Below are positions 10,930 through 22,036 of a DNA stretch of 64,000 nucleotides, in pieces (within the stretch, counting starts at the first letter, position 1; each line of letters opens with the position of its first letter). The notes beneath the pieces were generated by a model. That model made no database searches and was not told where the DNA came from. It saw only the letters and a list, made by a program, of their open reading frames with translations. Source of the DNA: Lucinisca nassula (lineage: Eukaryota; Mollusca; Bivalvia; Lucinida; Lucinidae); the NCBI GenBank assembly GCA_963580285.1, contig OY757023.1, positions 84,655,108 through 84,719,107 on the forward strand, read 5' to 3'. Position numbers and translations under genes: made by a program.

Positions 10930-11274
10930 TGGCAGAATCTAGTCAAAAATTTCAGTCTCCCTTCCCCTTTTAATCCCCTCTGCCATTTCCCCTTTGTCCT
11001 CTCCAGCGTACCATCTATTTTCAGTTTTTATCCTGTGGTTTTCCATTTTCATCCCTTTACTCTCCCTTTCCTCTTTCGCCCCTCTCGGTTCAGCTATCGA
11101 CTATCTCCCTTTCCCTCTAGGCTCCATTCCCCTTCCTTTTCTCCCGCCCCTCTTCTTCCACATTCCCTCTTTTTCCTACCCTTTCTCGCCTCTCCATTCC
11201 CCGTTCTCCTTTCCACATTAACCCGCCTCCCCTCTCCATTGGCCTATGTTCTTTATTCACTACACTGTTCCGTT

Positions 11275-11314
<40 letters not shown>

Positions 11315-11500
11315 AATATTTTTACTGCGGTCGGTTACATATGACCATTAGGCCTACTCGCTTCTGTCTAAACACCTTCTTCCTTTCCTTACTCCTACTC
11401 TAAACACTTTTCCCTATCCATTCCATTTTTCCCCACTTTTCTCCTCTCCTTCGTTCTCCCCTCTCCACGTCTTCCTTTTCCCCTCTTCATCATTGCAGAA
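10930..11500. repeat. Pyrimidine-rich tract with (TTTC)n
   Basis: The plus strand is strongly C+T biased over ~500 bp ('ccct', 'tttcc', 'ctctcc' motifs), with a (TTTC)n microsatellite at about 11273-11314. The 139-codon open frame across it is a consequence of the missing purines, not a gene. Confidence 0.85.
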
Positions 11501-11656
11501 ACGCTTTAACCACTGGAGCCAGTCCAGCCGCCCTATACTCGTTCTGTAGAACTGGAGAAAATAGACATAATGCTCCAATTATTGTTGCTTTGTTTTCACT
11601 TATACGAGTAACAGCATCACATTCAAGTTGATGTCTTGGAAATTTACGGTCCAGTC

Positions 11657-11890
11657 AATTCTAACGAGCACCTACAACCTATGTTAGGCGTATAATTTAG
11701 TGAAATATCATAAGATTTTATTAGAAAAATGACCGTTTGAATGCACTACGTAGACGTATAATTTAGTAAAATATCACAAGTTTTCATCAGAAAAATGACC
11801 GTTTGAATGCACTATTTTATACGGATGTGCTGTCGTAATGTTTTGTGATATTTTCAATTTCAATCGGAGATTGCGGGTTCGTTAGAACAA
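11657..11890 (+). mobile_element. Hairpin MITE, diverged variant (C) with internal duplication
   Basis: Contains 'ctaacgagcacctacaacct', then 'ggcgtataatttagtgaaat' and a second 'gacgtataatttagtaaaat', each followed by 'aaaaatgaccgtttgaatgc'. It ends near 'gtcgtaatg' and a fragment 'gcgggttcgttagaac'. The shared core motif places it with the hairpin MITEs. Confidence 0.6.
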
Positions 11891-11914
11891 ATAAGGATTT
11901 TAATGTATAATCAT

Positions 11915-12060
11915 GTAAATATATTCTATAAAAAGGGTTATCCTTTGGAAGCACAAAATACACCGCGGATCTGAAAAGTATGGGGTGTACAAGTATTTGT
12001 GGGCTGGACTTACTGTCGCCCCAAAAGGGTGTTCGTTTAAAGAACTTGTTAGCAGAAATT
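11915..12060. repeat. Dispersed repeat O fragment
   Basis: 'atattctataaaaagggtta' 'tcctttggaagca' 'ctgaaaagtatggggtgtac' resembles segments near 15210-15300, 47450-47605 and 61310-61430. No coding potential seen. Confidence 0.5.
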
Positions 12061-12080
12061 AGAAACCCAATACATTTTTC

Positions 12081-12413
12081 GTCACAGTCTATATAGTTTT
12101 GACCCCCTTGAACCCCACTTTTATCTAGTAAAACTGGGTTTTACAGGGATAAACCTAATTGTTTCTTATTTCTGCTCTAAAATATAGTTTGTGGGTACTC
12201 ATTAGAACCGCAACAACCTACGTTAGGCGTATAATTGATAAAATGTCACAAGTTTTCACCTGAAAAATGATATTTTACTAAATTATACGTCTAACATAGG
12301 TTGTGGTGGGTATAACGAGCACCCACAATCTATATTTGAGCAGAAATAAGAAAAAAAAAACACACACACAAGTTTTCAACCTAAAATGCGTTTGCTTCGG
12401 CGATAAAATTTAC
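12081..12413 (-). mobile_element. Hairpin MITE A with variant C insert
   Basis: The left arm matches the A family ('cccacttttatctagtaaaa', 'cttatttctgctctaaaata'). The central palindrome is interrupted between 'attagaaccgc' and 'ggtataacgagcacccaca' by an inverted 'cctacgttaggcgtataatt' / 'aattatacgtctaacatagg' unit related to 11657-11890. The right terminus is missing. Confidence 0.65.
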
Positions 12414-12669
12414 AATCACGAAAACAAGCCTATATAATTTTGACACCCTTGAACAACACTTTAAATAGTAAAACTTGGGTTTACAGGGGTATACCTTACT
12501 TTTCTATTTTTTTGCTCTAAAATATAGATTGTAGTCACTCGTTAGAACCGCCTCATGGTCTATATTTCGAGCAGAAATAAGAAAAAATATTACAATTTTC
12601 CTTCTTAAAATTTTCGTATTTCTGGCAGTAAAATTTACAATGTATTTGTATTGGCGTGTTTTCGTAATG
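12414..12669 (-). mobile_element. Hairpin MITE A copy, shortened centre
   Basis: Ends AATCACGAAAACAAGCC and the complement of CATTACGAAAACACGCC. The central hairpin has lost most of its right arm (GAACCGCCTCATGGTC). Confidence 0.8.
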
Positions 12670-12782
12670 TGTTTTCGTAATGAAAAATATTTTTTAACAC
12701 ATGAGAAGCCATTATTCCACATGGTTGCCTAATCATAACAGAGACAAACATTGATAAGTAGCTCCGTTACTGCCATTTACAT

Positions 12783-12905
12783 AAGTCTCCGTGGTGTATC
12801 GGTTGAGCTACTTGCCTCATAAACAAGGGATCGACGGTTCGTTCCTGGCCTCAACCGAAGACTTTTAGCCGAGGTCCCGTCGCTGTTGGTGAGATGTAAA
12901 ACTCA
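12783..12905 (+). repeat. tRNA-like SINE head fragment
   Basis: Contains an A-box-like 'gtgtatcggttgagc' and a B-box-like 'cggttcgttcc', followed by 'gaggtcccgtcgctgttgg' and a CA-rich end. The acceptor stem does not pair, so this is a SINE-type pol III promoter relic, not a tRNA gene. A similar head lies inverted at 17470-17560. Confidence 0.5.
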
Positions 12906-13110
12906 CACAAACACACGCACACACACACACAAGATAAAAGACAAAAATGTGTGACTTGTTTTGCTATGATTATTCACCCAGACATAAATATAAATACGCT
13001 TTGTGATAAGCCTCTAAGCCGATTAGGTGAACGCACCTGTGTGACATAGTAAATTCTTCAATGAAGAAAAAATGACATTTTTTCTGCAGCAATTTGTAAT
13101 ATATACCTTT
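12906..13110. other. No gene recognised
   Basis: (CA)n near 12900-12930, otherwise AT-rich sequence. Confidence 0.3.
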
Positions 13111-13323
13111 TGCTGCTCGGATACCCGTTAGGCGGTTCTAACGAGTATCCACAATCTTTGTTGTTGTTTTTTTTTTTTTTTTTTTTTTTTTAATTTTAAA
13201 TATAAGGAATATACTGCATATTCCAATAAAAAACACTATTCTCCATTTACGAAATGGGGGTTACAATGGAAGTTGGTACACGAGCTTGTCAATTTGAGGA
13301 TGATTTATTTGTTTGTTTGTTTG

Positions 13324-13350
13324 CATTACGAAAACACGCCTATTCATATA
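13324..13350 (+). mobile_element. Hairpin MITE A end fragment
   Basis: A left terminus CATTACGAAAACACGCC with little else; a core fragment (TTAGGCGGTTCTAACGAG) lies upstream at about 13125-13155. Confidence 0.6.
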
Positions 13351-13700
13351 CAGTCGAACTTTAATGGCTCGAACACCTTTGGGACCACGAAAATCTGTTC
13401 GAGACAGGGATAGTTCGAGCCATTGAGGGTTACTGCCAGGCGGCATAAAGAGGATAATTTTGTGACTCCTTTTCGGTATTTTATGATATACATGTATGCA
13501 GTGTGTACTCATTAGAATCGCCTCATTGAGAAGATTCTAATCAGTACACACAGCATACATTTGCAAAATAAAAGACGAAAATATGCTAAATTTTCCCTCA
13601 CTATTTCTTATGTAGAGAAATTCCCTAGGGACTTAAGAACGGGTTCGACTCAGCCATGGAAAACGAGCCATCGGTGTTCGAGTCATCGAAGTTCTACTGT
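13351..13700. mobile_element. Pogo/Tigger-like MITE with nested hairpin
   Basis: Inverted ends: CAGTCGAACTTTAATGG at left and the complement of CAGTAGAACTTCGATG at right, both continuing to CTCGAACACC. TA-rich flanks (tata on each side) fit TA target duplication. CAGT-type ends with CTCGAAC motifs are typical of pogo/Tigger relatives (family knowledge). A small palindrome (about 13499-13556: 'gtactcattagaatcgcctc' and complement) related to the hairpin MITE core sits inside. Non-coding. Confidence 0.7.
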
Positions 13701-13800
13701 ATATATATACTGGAAAATTTTACCCCCCCCCCCCCCAAAAAAAAAAAAAGAAGGAAAAAAAAAAGAAGAAAAAGAAAGAAAAGACAATTTTCAGATAAGG
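13701..13800. repeat. Poly-C / poly-A low complexity
   Basis: A run of C followed by A and AAG-rich sequence (about 13720-13785). Confidence 0.85.
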
Positions 13801-13807
13801 TAAACTG

Positions 13808-13998
13808 ATATTTTCATATTTCTACTAGAAAACATTGATTGTGGGTACTGGTTAGAACCGCCTCGACGAGGCGGTTCTAATACGTACCCATAATCAATGG
13901 TTTTGAGTAGAAATAAGAAAAGTAATGTATACCCCTGTAAACCCCAGAATTACTATATAAAAATGGGTCCAAAATTATATAGGTGTGTTTTCGTGATG
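13808..13998 (+). mobile_element. Hairpin MITE A, left-truncated
   Basis: Central palindrome GAACCGCCTCGACGAGG and right arm intact, ending in 'gtgtgttttcgtgatg'. The left terminus is missing. Confidence 0.8.
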
Positions 13999-14480
13999 GG
14001 ACAATTACGTCCGGTCAACGCTGTTTAGGTAAAATCGAGCTGGTCAATTAACCTAACCACAAAGCCCTATACATAGCGATTTACAAGTACAGAGTACATT
14101 CTTTCGTCAAACTCTGACAACTTCCCTTCTTGAAACAGCGGAAGGAAAAAATGACCGCAGAAGAGATTTCATGATCAACCTCCACGACAGAATGTTGCCG
14201 AACCCGACAGGTATCGAATCAACGACCTACTGAGCGTCGGTCACACGCGCATCTGACATTGTAACCGAGGTCTGCGTTGGAATGATGGCAGACAGATTAG
14301 GACCTATTATTCGATGTATCAGTCTGCCTCTTGTCCTAATGGCAGAGATAACAAGTCATATTTGGGTTGCAAAGTGTTGGTGCAGATGCAAATGAAAAGT
14401 ATCGTTTTACCCTTTTATACATGTTTCTTAAGCGGGCGTTTTTATCATTGAATTTGGACATGCCCGTTCTTGAAAAATGT
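13999..14480. other. No gene recognised
   Basis: No supported gene. Short open frames only. Confidence 0.3.
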
Positions 14481-14484
14481 GGGA

Positions 14485-14602
14485 TAACCCATTTCAGGCG
14501 GGAAACCCCTAAATGTGGTACCTTGGCAAACAGTGGATGCCCAGATCAGACGCCACAGAACGCGGCGTCTGATCAGGGCCTGTACTATTTGCTAACAGGA
14601 CT
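14485..14602 (+). mobile_element. Hairpin MITE K copy
   Basis: 'acccatttcaggcgggaaac', 'ttggcaaacagtgg' and a GACGCCAC/GCGGCGTC palindrome, ending 'tgctaacagg'. It lies immediately before a hairpin MITE B copy. Confidence 0.65.
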
Positions 14603-14626
14603 TTCCGACGAATATAGAATAAAAAA

Positions 14627-14909
14627 CATTACGATAACACACCCGTGCGATATAGTGCATTTTTTCACATCTCCAAAATGGCTACTTTTCTGATGAAATT
14701 CCGTGATATTTTGCTTAAATACTGCAAACATAGGTTGTTGGTGCTCGTTAGAACCGCCTCATTGAGGCGGTTCTAACGAGTACCCACAACCTATGTCTTG
14801 GAGCAAAAATAAGAAAACTAATGTATACCCCCGTAAACCCCAGTTTTCTCTATATAAAGTGGGGTATAGGGGGGGGGGGCCTTCATTTCACGGACTTGTT
14901 CACGTGATG
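14627..14909 (+). mobile_element. Hairpin MITE B, full copy
   Basis: The core palindrome is that of family A (GTGCTCGTTAGAACCGCC and complement), but the outer arms differ: the left end is CATTACGATAACACACCCG followed by 'tagtgcattttttcacatct', and the right end is the complement of CATCACGTGAACAAGTCCG. An 11 bp G run lies in the right arm. Confidence 0.9.
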
Positions 14910-14991
14910 TAAACAAATAGACCTGAAACTCCTTAAATTACATATGGGCTAGACTAGTATTTAGCAATGGAAGAGTGCACCAGTTTACAAA

Positions 14992-15209
14992 TTAAGGGGA
15001 ATGGGAACACCTGGCGGATTTTTCCGCCATTTTTCAAAGGGAGACAACTTTCGGGACTTCCTGTTCGCTTTTCTTATAAACCATAAAGGCTGCCCTGTCC
15101 CACTGAAAAAGGAATCTACTTTCCTTTAAGAGTTGACCCCTATTGACATGGGAGAAAAAAATACTTTTGCATGAGTTGCCTCCCCTGAAGGTGTTCCCAT
15201 TCCCCTTAA
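14992..15209. mobile_element. TTAA-target MITE S
   Basis: 218 bp including TTAA at both ends. The inverted ends are a perfect 17 bp pair GGGGAATGGGAACACCT / AGGTGTTCCCATTCCCC. No coding sequence. A piggyBac-type MITE is the natural reading of TTAA flanks. Confidence 0.85.
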
Positions 15210-15475
15210 GTGGTTGAATATGTTCTATGAAGGGGTTATCCTTTGGAAGCAAGGAATACACAACAACTGAAAGGAATGGAGTGTTGGAGATTTTCTGGGC
15301 CATACTAGCTACTTTCGGCTAATTAAGTCTCATCAGTGACCCTCAATTATTTTCAAAATTCCACACTGAGATCAATGGTCCCAAAGGACAAGAACATGGC
15401 CGCCACCCATTCCTTTATAAACACAAGCTTCAGTGACGTCAAATATGTTCTATGAAACGGGTATCCTTGGAAGCA
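15210..15475. repeat. Dispersed repeat O copies
   Basis: 'atatgttctatgaaggggtt' 'atcctttggaagca' (15223) and a second start near 15447 ('atatgttctatgaaacgggt'). The intervening 'ttcggctaattaagtctcat' 'cagtgaccct' is shared with 36.7 and 37.1 kb. Confidence 0.6.
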
Positions 15476-16610
15476 TAAAGTGCTATAGCCGGGCAACAGC
15501 AATGATTAAAAACAATCATTTGAAAACGTTTGAACAACAAAACAAAATGCGTCACAATAAATGCCCTATCAGCATATATATAGAGAAGTGTACCGTTTAC
15601 TCTGGGTCTACACTGTTTGTTAATATGATATATAATACAGGATTTTTTTTACATTAAAATAATGAAGGGAGAATTATGGAACAGTATTAAGGTAAAAACT
15701 CAATTATGCAATGTGCAATTACAATATGAATTGTTGAAACCGCACTTTGCATTATGAACCTTTCCATATCTTTCTACTTTATTCGAATATGCAACATGCA
15801 CATTCTAATTTGAGACCTTTGTATTTAAATATGGCATTTGGACGTCCTATTTTGCATTATTCAGTTTCGATTCTGCTGTGGTTAGACGGGGTACCAGTCA
15901 TTGAGGTGACTGTAACGTTCGGTAATGTCCGTGGATTTGCCGTATTTTTTCCGATGACAAGCGTCCGTTTGAGAAGATCGCATTCGCTTTTCCAGGGGCC
16001 AAATTCAAGCCAGCAGCGATAAATTTTATCCAGCTATTCAATAATTCGGTTATTTACAATAATGTGTACGTTTGCATCTTTAAAATAAATTTTACAGCGC
16101 GGTTCCTTATTTATGAGAAACAGGATTTTTATTTAAAAGTTAATACTTGTTTGACGAAGGGGAAAATACTCTATCGTTGAACATTTACTAAATTACCATG
16201 AGGGATTAGTCTGTGCCGAATCCGTGGATTTGAAATGAGCAATTATTGTTAAAATTGATTAATTCATACAATTTTCATAAATCTGATCCTTCTGAGGTGT
16301 TACTTATAAAGATATTATTTACTAATTGCAACCTCACTCAAAACTCAAATGTTTGGATATTATAGAAGTATGTATATGTCCGCACAGCGTATCGCCGAGC
16401 GGTGGGGTAACCCCTATGTGCTTATGACGCCCGTTTACCTTCAAAACCAGTTTGTCTCCCTGTTCACCGGCAACGGGGATTCGTTCCCTGGGACCTCACC
16501 AGCTGACCACACGGGGAATTTGGAAAACAACAACTAGTTCCCCAATTCCCATTGTAATTCTGATGTAAATACTTCATCCATTAACATGATCAGTACTTAC
16601 TCATTCTCAG
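15476..16610. other. No gene recognised
   Basis: AT-rich sequence. 'ggtaaaaactcaattatgca' near 15690 is the inverse of motifs duplicated at 20.5 kb. No coding exon supported. Confidence 0.3.
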
Positions 16611-16830
16611 CCCCGACCCACAACCATAGAAACGCACCTGTGGTCACAATGACAGCTGTCCTATTCATATGTCCGTCTGTCTGTCTTCATAAGTTAGACT
16701 GGGGCAGGATAGCTTTCATCCAACAGAATCACAACGCGAAAATATTAGCTGGTCGTCTGTCAGTTCGTCCGTCCGTCCGTCTGTCTTCAGCCAGCAAAAC
16801 CTTGCTGAGCTAGTGTCGCGACTGTCTTAA
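16611..16830. repeat. Low-complexity (GTCC/GTCT)n region
   Basis: Repeated 'gtccgtctgtctgtctt' elements near 16672 and 16770-16795 around a T-rich sequence. Confidence 0.6.
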
Positions 16831-17097
16831 CCAGCCTACTACATATTTCTTCAAGTTCTACATGTAACGATTTGGCAAATGGAGTGGCTGAATCCAAACC
16901 ATTTTGTACTTACATGTATTTCCATGTATTAGGTCTACACCAAAGTTTTTTTTTCTTCTTGTTTTATTACAGTTAGACCGCGTACAGCGTACCCAGGTTT
17001 ACCTGGCGGAACTTAACGACATTATCTATTTATTTATTTATTTACTTATTATTAAAGTTTACAGAATCCAGAAAAAAAAAATGTTTTTGATGCATTA

Positions 17098-17325
17098 GAT
17101 TTGTACATTTTACCGCCGAAAAATACAACAACAAAAATTGAAAGATGAAAAGTCGTGATGATATTTTTCTGACTGTTGCTTAAAATATACATGTTGGGTA
17201 CACGTTAGAAGCGCCTCTTCGATCCCATTTTAACGAGTACCCACAATCTATATTTTGGAGTAGAAATGAGAAAAATAATGTTTACTCCTGTCAATCCCAG
17301 TTTTACCCTATAAAAGTGGGGATCA

Positions 17326-17357
<32 letters not shown>

Positions 17358-17395
17358 GGGTAAGAATTATAAAGATGTTATTTTATGGTGGGATG
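17098..17395 (+). mobile_element. Hairpin MITE A, degenerate, with G20 run
   Basis: Left part 'ttaccgccgaaaaata', a weakened palindrome (TTAGAAGCGCCTC... CCCATTTTAACGAG) and a right arm invaded by (GT)n followed by 20 G (17341-17360). Confidence 0.7.
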
Positions 17396-17464
17396 CGCTT
17401 GGTATGTGAGTGCGTTTTTAGTTTTACGTCTCGACAACAGCTAAGGTCATACGGAGATGGGACC

Positions 17465-17565
17465 TGGGTTTAAAGACTCATCCGAAATTCTGGAGAAGCC
17501 GGGGTCGATCCTGCGATCCCTGGTTAATGAGGCGAGTAGCATAACCACTACACCACAGAGGCTTC
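17465..17565 (-). repeat. tRNA-like SINE head (inverted)
   Basis: On the minus strand 'gtggtgtagtggttatgc' gives an A-box-like block and 'aggatcgaccccgg' a B-box-like block, with a tRNA-like but unpaired acceptor. It resembles 12783-12905. Confidence 0.5.
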
Positions 17566-17656
17566 CAGCGCTTGATATGTTATATTGTTGCAGGTGCGGG
17601 TTTTCCACCTGCACTCCGGTATGAAAGAATTTGCTGCGCGTTGTGTTTTTCTCAAA

Positions 17657-19467
17657 CAAGAGGGCCATGATGGCCCTGGATCGCTCACCTGACCCATATG
17701 ATAGAGTTACAAGTGGGCCTCTGGGAGGGCCATTATTGACCCCAGGGCTACAATGTGCATAATGTTGAGGGAGGTCTAAAAAGGTGAAGCTTCATACCAA
17801 ATATCAACAAAGCCTATAATTTGAACAATCTTGGCAAAGGTCCACTAGATGAAGCTACACACCAAATATCAAAGACCTGGGCCTTGGGGTTTCAGAGACC
17901 ATTTTTTTAAGATATTCCCTACATAGCCTATGTAAAACCAAATGGCCCCGGGGCGGGGACATTTTTGGCCTCAGAGCTATAATTTAAAGAATCTTGATAG
18001 AGGTCCACTAGATGAAGCTTCACACCAAATATCAAAGACCTAGGTCTTGCTGTTTCAGAGAAGAAGATTTCCAAAGATTATCTCTATATATAAGTCTATG
18101 TAAAACCAAAGGGCCCCAGGGCAGGGGCTATAATTTGAACAATCTTGGTAGAGGTCCACTAGATGAAGCTCCATACCAAATATCAAAGACCTAGGCCTTG
18201 TGAATTCAGAGACAAAATTTTTCAAGATTTTCCCCATATAAGTCTATGTAAAACCAAATGGCCCTGGAGCGGGAGCATTTTTGGCCCGTGGGCTATAATT
18301 TGAACAATCTTGATAGGGGTCCACTAGGTGAAGCTTCATACCAAATATCAAAGACCTGGGACATGTTGTTTCAGAGAAGAAGATTTTTTAAGATTTCCCT
18401 ATATAAGCCTATGTAAAACCAAAGGGTCTCGGGCGTGTGCATTTTTGGCCCCAGAACTATAATTTGAACAATCTTGGTAGGGGTCCACTAGGTATAGCTT
18501 CATACCAAATATCAAAGACCTGGGCCTTGCGGTTTCAGAGAAGAAGATTTTTAAAGATTTTCCCTATATATGCCCATGTAAAACCAAAAGGCCCCGGGGC
18601 GGGGGCATTATTGGCCCCAGCAATATAATTTGAACAATCTTGGTAGGGGTCCACTAGATGATGCTTCATACCAAATATCAAAAACATGGCCCTTACGGTT
18701 TCAGAGAAGAAAATTTTTAAAGATTTTCCCTATATAAGCCTATGAAAAATCAAAGGGTCCCGGGCGGGGGCATTTTTGGCCCGTGCACTATAATTTGAAC
18801 AATCTTCGTAGGGGTCCACAAGATGAAGCCCCATACCAAATATCAAAGACCTGGGCCTTGCGGTTTCAGAGAAGAAGATTTTTCAAGATTTTCCATATAT
18901 AAGCCCATGTAAAACCAAAGGGCCCCCGAGCAGGGGCATTTTTGGCCCCAGGGCTATAATATGAACAATCTTGGTAGGGGTCCACTAGGTGAAGCTTCAT
19001 ACCAAATATCAAAGACCTAGGCCTTGCGGTTTCAGAGAAGAAGATTTTTAAAGATTTTTCCTATTTAAGCCCATGTAAAACCAAAGGACCCCGGGGCGGG
19101 GGCATTTTTGGTCCCATCACTATAATTTGAACAATCTTGGTAAGGGTCCCCTAGATGAAGCTTCATACCAAATATCAAAGACCTGGGCCTTGTGGTTTCA
19201 GAGAAGAAGATTTTTTAAGTTTTTGGTGAAAAAAAAAATCTATTTTTGGCTCCTATGACCTAGATGTGCAACGGACCGGAACCATTTGAACAACTTTGAA
19301 AGGGGACCACCATTCCTGTGAAGTTTGGTCAAAATCCGATCAGTGGTTTAGGAGGAGATGTCGTTTGAAGAAATTGTTTACGGACGCACGCACGGACTGA
19401 CGGCGGACGACGGACGAAAAGTGATCCCAAAAGCTCACCTCGTCACTACGTGACGGTGAGCTAAAAA
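17657..19467 (-). mobile_element. Tandem-array element, Helentron/HINE-like (array B)
   Basis: Minus-strand orientation. Its start TTTTTAGCTCACC lies at the right edge (19467 leftward), followed by a CGTCAC-gta-GTGACG hairpin and a CGTCCGTC-rich segment. Its end lies at the left edge, GGTGAGC then the hairpin AGGGCCATCATGGCCCT (17661-17677) and CTTG. Nine diverged ~165 bp units fill the centre. Non-coding. Ends match arrays A and C although the unit sequence is different, so the ends define the family and the arrays vary. Confidence 0.8.
17790..19300 (-). repeat. ~165 bp tandem array, 9 units
   Basis: The marker 'aatttgaacaatcttg' recurs near 17819, 17981, 18134, 18299, 18464, 18628, 18794, 18961 and 19127, a spacing of 153-167 bp. 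Units also share 'gtccactagatgaagcttca', 'taccaaatatcaaagacctg', 'ggtttcagagaagaagattt' and 'gccccggggcgggggcattt'. Unit length is close to the ~160 bp satellites known in bivalves; identity with them is not tested. Confidence 0.9.
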
Positions 19468-19619
19468 GTGGAAACCTTTGCCGTTTTGTCACTTGAAGCC
19501 AAAAATCTAATATAAAAAGTCAGATAGTTTTCTATTTTCTTATAAATTAATGAATGCATTTAACACAAACAGTTACGAACATCTATATAAACATGTGACA
19601 AAACAAACTGGGAATCAGA

Positions 19620-19885
19620 CCCCCGGCCATCGGGGCTTGAAGAAATAGATGGGCTGCATGAACTGAAACCGACCCGCACACCAGTAGTGGTAAACCGCTT
19701 AGAGGATCTAAGTCTACCGAGCCAAAGCGGTGCTTACAAACCCTATTGGTTTCATTGGGCGACAGGGCTTGGAGATGTCATTTCATCTCAGTGTCGGGTA
19801 AAAGTCCCACAAAAGTGGAAGCAACGTCTCCAAAATGATCTATACTGTGTTGAAGGTGACGTTAAACATCAAATCAAACAACAGA
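19620..19885 (+). mobile_element. SINE-C copy
   Basis: Head 'ccatcggggcttgaagaaat', middle 'ggtaaaccgcttagaggatc', 'cattgggcgacagggcttg', 'tttcatctcagtgtcgggta', tail 'gtgacgttaaacatcaaatc'. Part of the middle is missing. The element ends in a CAAA-type tail. It sits ~150 bp beyond array B. Confidence 0.85.
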
Positions 19886-20440
19886 ACCAAAATGCCTAGT
19901 TTTAGAATTCCGTTGGATATGCCGTAAATCAGAAATAAATGTTAGAGGGAACGTAAGTCGTTTCTCATCTGAAAGCATTTTCACAACTATGTTTGCTTCA
20001 GGTGATCATAAAGAAGCAGTCTCACCAAGGTCTACACGACATTGGACAGGAGCTTTTCCGTGCCATACAAAATTATTATAAGTATTTACAACAAATTTAT
20101 ATTTTAGAGGTGCAATGGCCTGAACACATTTGCGATATATTTAGATAAAACATGGACACAAAACAAACACAGCAAAGCTGATTCCTGGTCTGACATATAA
20201 AATAAAAATTATGTGTAAATGATTTTATCGGCAAGGGTGTAATGTCCCCAAATCGTCCGTTTTATGCCAAAAATTTAGTTCTCTCGTTTCTTTCACTCCT
20301 CCGTGTCACCAATACGCTTGCAGATTCTTTTTGGTATCTTCCGAATACAGGCGGACGTTTACGGAAAAACGATCACAGCGCCACTTAACGAGAATAATGA
20401 GAACTAGAAGAAGCAGAAGCGGAATATTTTGCACAATTGT
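19886..20440. other. No gene recognised
   Basis: No supported gene or repeat. Confidence 0.3.
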
Positions 20441-20444
20441 AACT

Positions 20445-20615
20445 GCATATAGCATAACAGAATATCAAAATTGCATATTGCAATCTCAATGTTGCATAAT
20501 TGAGTTTTTACCTAAATCCTGTTCCATAAATATAGCATAACAGAATATCAAAATTGCATATTGCAATCTCAATGTTGCATAATTGAGTTTTTACCTAAAT
20601 ACTGTTCCATAGAGA
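20445..20615 (+). repeat. 81 bp direct duplication
   Basis: The block 'atagcataacagaatatcaa' ... 'gagtttttacctaaat' ... 'ctgttccat' occurs twice back to back (about 20449-20529 and 20530-20610) with almost no change. Confidence 0.85.
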
Positions 20616-20736
20616 ATAATCCCTTGTATTTTATTAATTCTAGTGATTAGAAAACAAAATCCTAGTTATTGCTGATGTACGAAAAATATACCTCTTTTAG
20701 TCGATATATTTTTTAAGTATGTATGTATGTCACTTC

Positions 20737-20896
20737 CCAGCAGACACACGTCGCTATGGCAACGTCAAATCAACGTCGGTGCAATGTCAAGACGTTGCAT
20801 GACGTTGCACCGACGGTGATATGACGTTGCATAAAGGTCATGACATTGTACCGACGTTGATGTGACGTCACAATTACGCCATGTTCCTGCTGGGTT
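20737..20896. mobile_element. Short TIR element (CCCAGCAG ends)
   Basis: Inverted ends CCCAGCAGACACACG and the complement of CCCAGCAGGAACATGG, with inner 'aacgtc..atcaacgtcggt' repeats. Related AACGTTGA-type motifs occur near 35.0, 41.3, 54.95 and 55.5 kb. Non-coding. Confidence 0.65.
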
Positions 20897-20899
20897 TTT

Positions 20900-21268
20900 G
20901 CTTCCATCTGCACATTACACGTAATATATCGCCTATAAACCATAAAGGCTGCAATATGAAATTATTCCAAAACACACGACTTTCCACATTTGGTTGTCTT
21001 ATTAACGATTTTCTTTGATTTGAAGTAACACTTCGCTGCTTGGACTTTGGGAAATTTTTAACCCTTCTCTTGCTGAATATTCATTTTAACCACACCATTT
21101 CTGACTTTGAACCAATCAGATTACTTGATGTAATTAATTCTTACAAAGCCAAACAGTGTAGATCCTGATCTTCAGAAGCCATCTGATCTGGATCTACACT
21201 GTTTCCAGAGATAGGGGTTGTCGTGAACAGCATGATAAGAGTTAAAGACAGGCCCACTTGGGGACATT
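20900..21268. other. No gene; weak hairpin near 21.16-21.21 kb
   Basis: 'gtgtagatcctgatc' and 'gatctggatctacac' form a short inverted repeat, like the centre of MITE K. Otherwise nothing is supported. Confidence 0.4.
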
Positions 21269-21269
21269 A

Positions 21270-21957
21270 ACTAGAAATGCGTCCATAGGACACGGATGCC
21301 CCCGCCCGAAAATATGTCTATGTTCGTATTCATCCATAGAAAGTTATTGACAGTGTTTAGGTTTTGGACCCTTTTTATGCCATTTGACCTCCAAGTATGA
21401 CCTTGGAGGTACGGATCTGGGTTTGCACGTGACATTGTCTCATGATGGTTAACATTTCTTCAAAATAATTTCAAAATCCATCCAAAAATAAGTAAGTTAT
21501 TGGCTGCGTTTAAGTTTCGGACCCTTTTTTTGACATTTGACCTCCAAGTATGACCTTGACCTTGGAGGTACGGACCTGGATTTTGCATGTGACACATCGA
21601 CTCATGATGGTTAACATTTCTACAAAGTAATTTCAAAATCCATCCAGAAATAAGAAAGTTATTGACTGCGTTTAAGTTTCGGACCCTTTTTTCGACCTTT
21701 GACCTCCAAGTATGACCTTGACCTTGGAGGTACGGAACGGGGTTTTGCACGTGACACGCCGTCTCTTGATGGTTAACATTTCTGTCGAATAATTTTAAAA
21801 TCCATCAAGAAGTAAGGAAGATATTGACTGCGTTTAAGTTTCGGACGCACGGACGGACGCACGGACGGACGAACGGACGGACGGACGAACGGACGGACGG
21901 ACAGGGGCAACGCTATATGCCCTTTCCACCATTCTTCGAATGGCGGGGGCATAAAAA
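21270..21957 (-). mobile_element. Tandem-array element, Helitron-like (array D)
   Basis: Inverted subterminal motif ATGCCCCCGCC (21296-21306) / GGCGGGGGCAT (21942-21952). On the minus strand the right edge is the start: TTTTTATGCCCCCGCC then the hairpin CCATTCGAAGAATGG. The left edge is the end: GGCGGGGGCAT, hairpin GTCC-tat-GGAC, then CTAG followed by T. Hairpin plus CTAG next to T is the classical Helitron 3' terminus. Inside are three ~160-175 bp units ('tttgacctccaagtatgacc', 'catgatggttaacatttc') and a (GGAC)n tract. No helicase or Rep domain. Confidence 0.75.
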
Positions 21958-22036
21958 TAAAAAGTCTCTTACCACAAAAGGCAAAACATTGCGATAAATA
22001 TCCGTGCGACAGGGTACATTCTTAAACGTTTATATA

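Noticed and set aside
10897..11316. 139-codon Ser/Pro/Phe-rich open frame
   Set aside because: The tract is nearly pyrimidine-only, which removes stop codons. There is no domain or splice context.
15034..15303. 89-codon minus-strand open frame
   Set aside because: It spans the TTAA MITE S and repeat O, two independent repeats.
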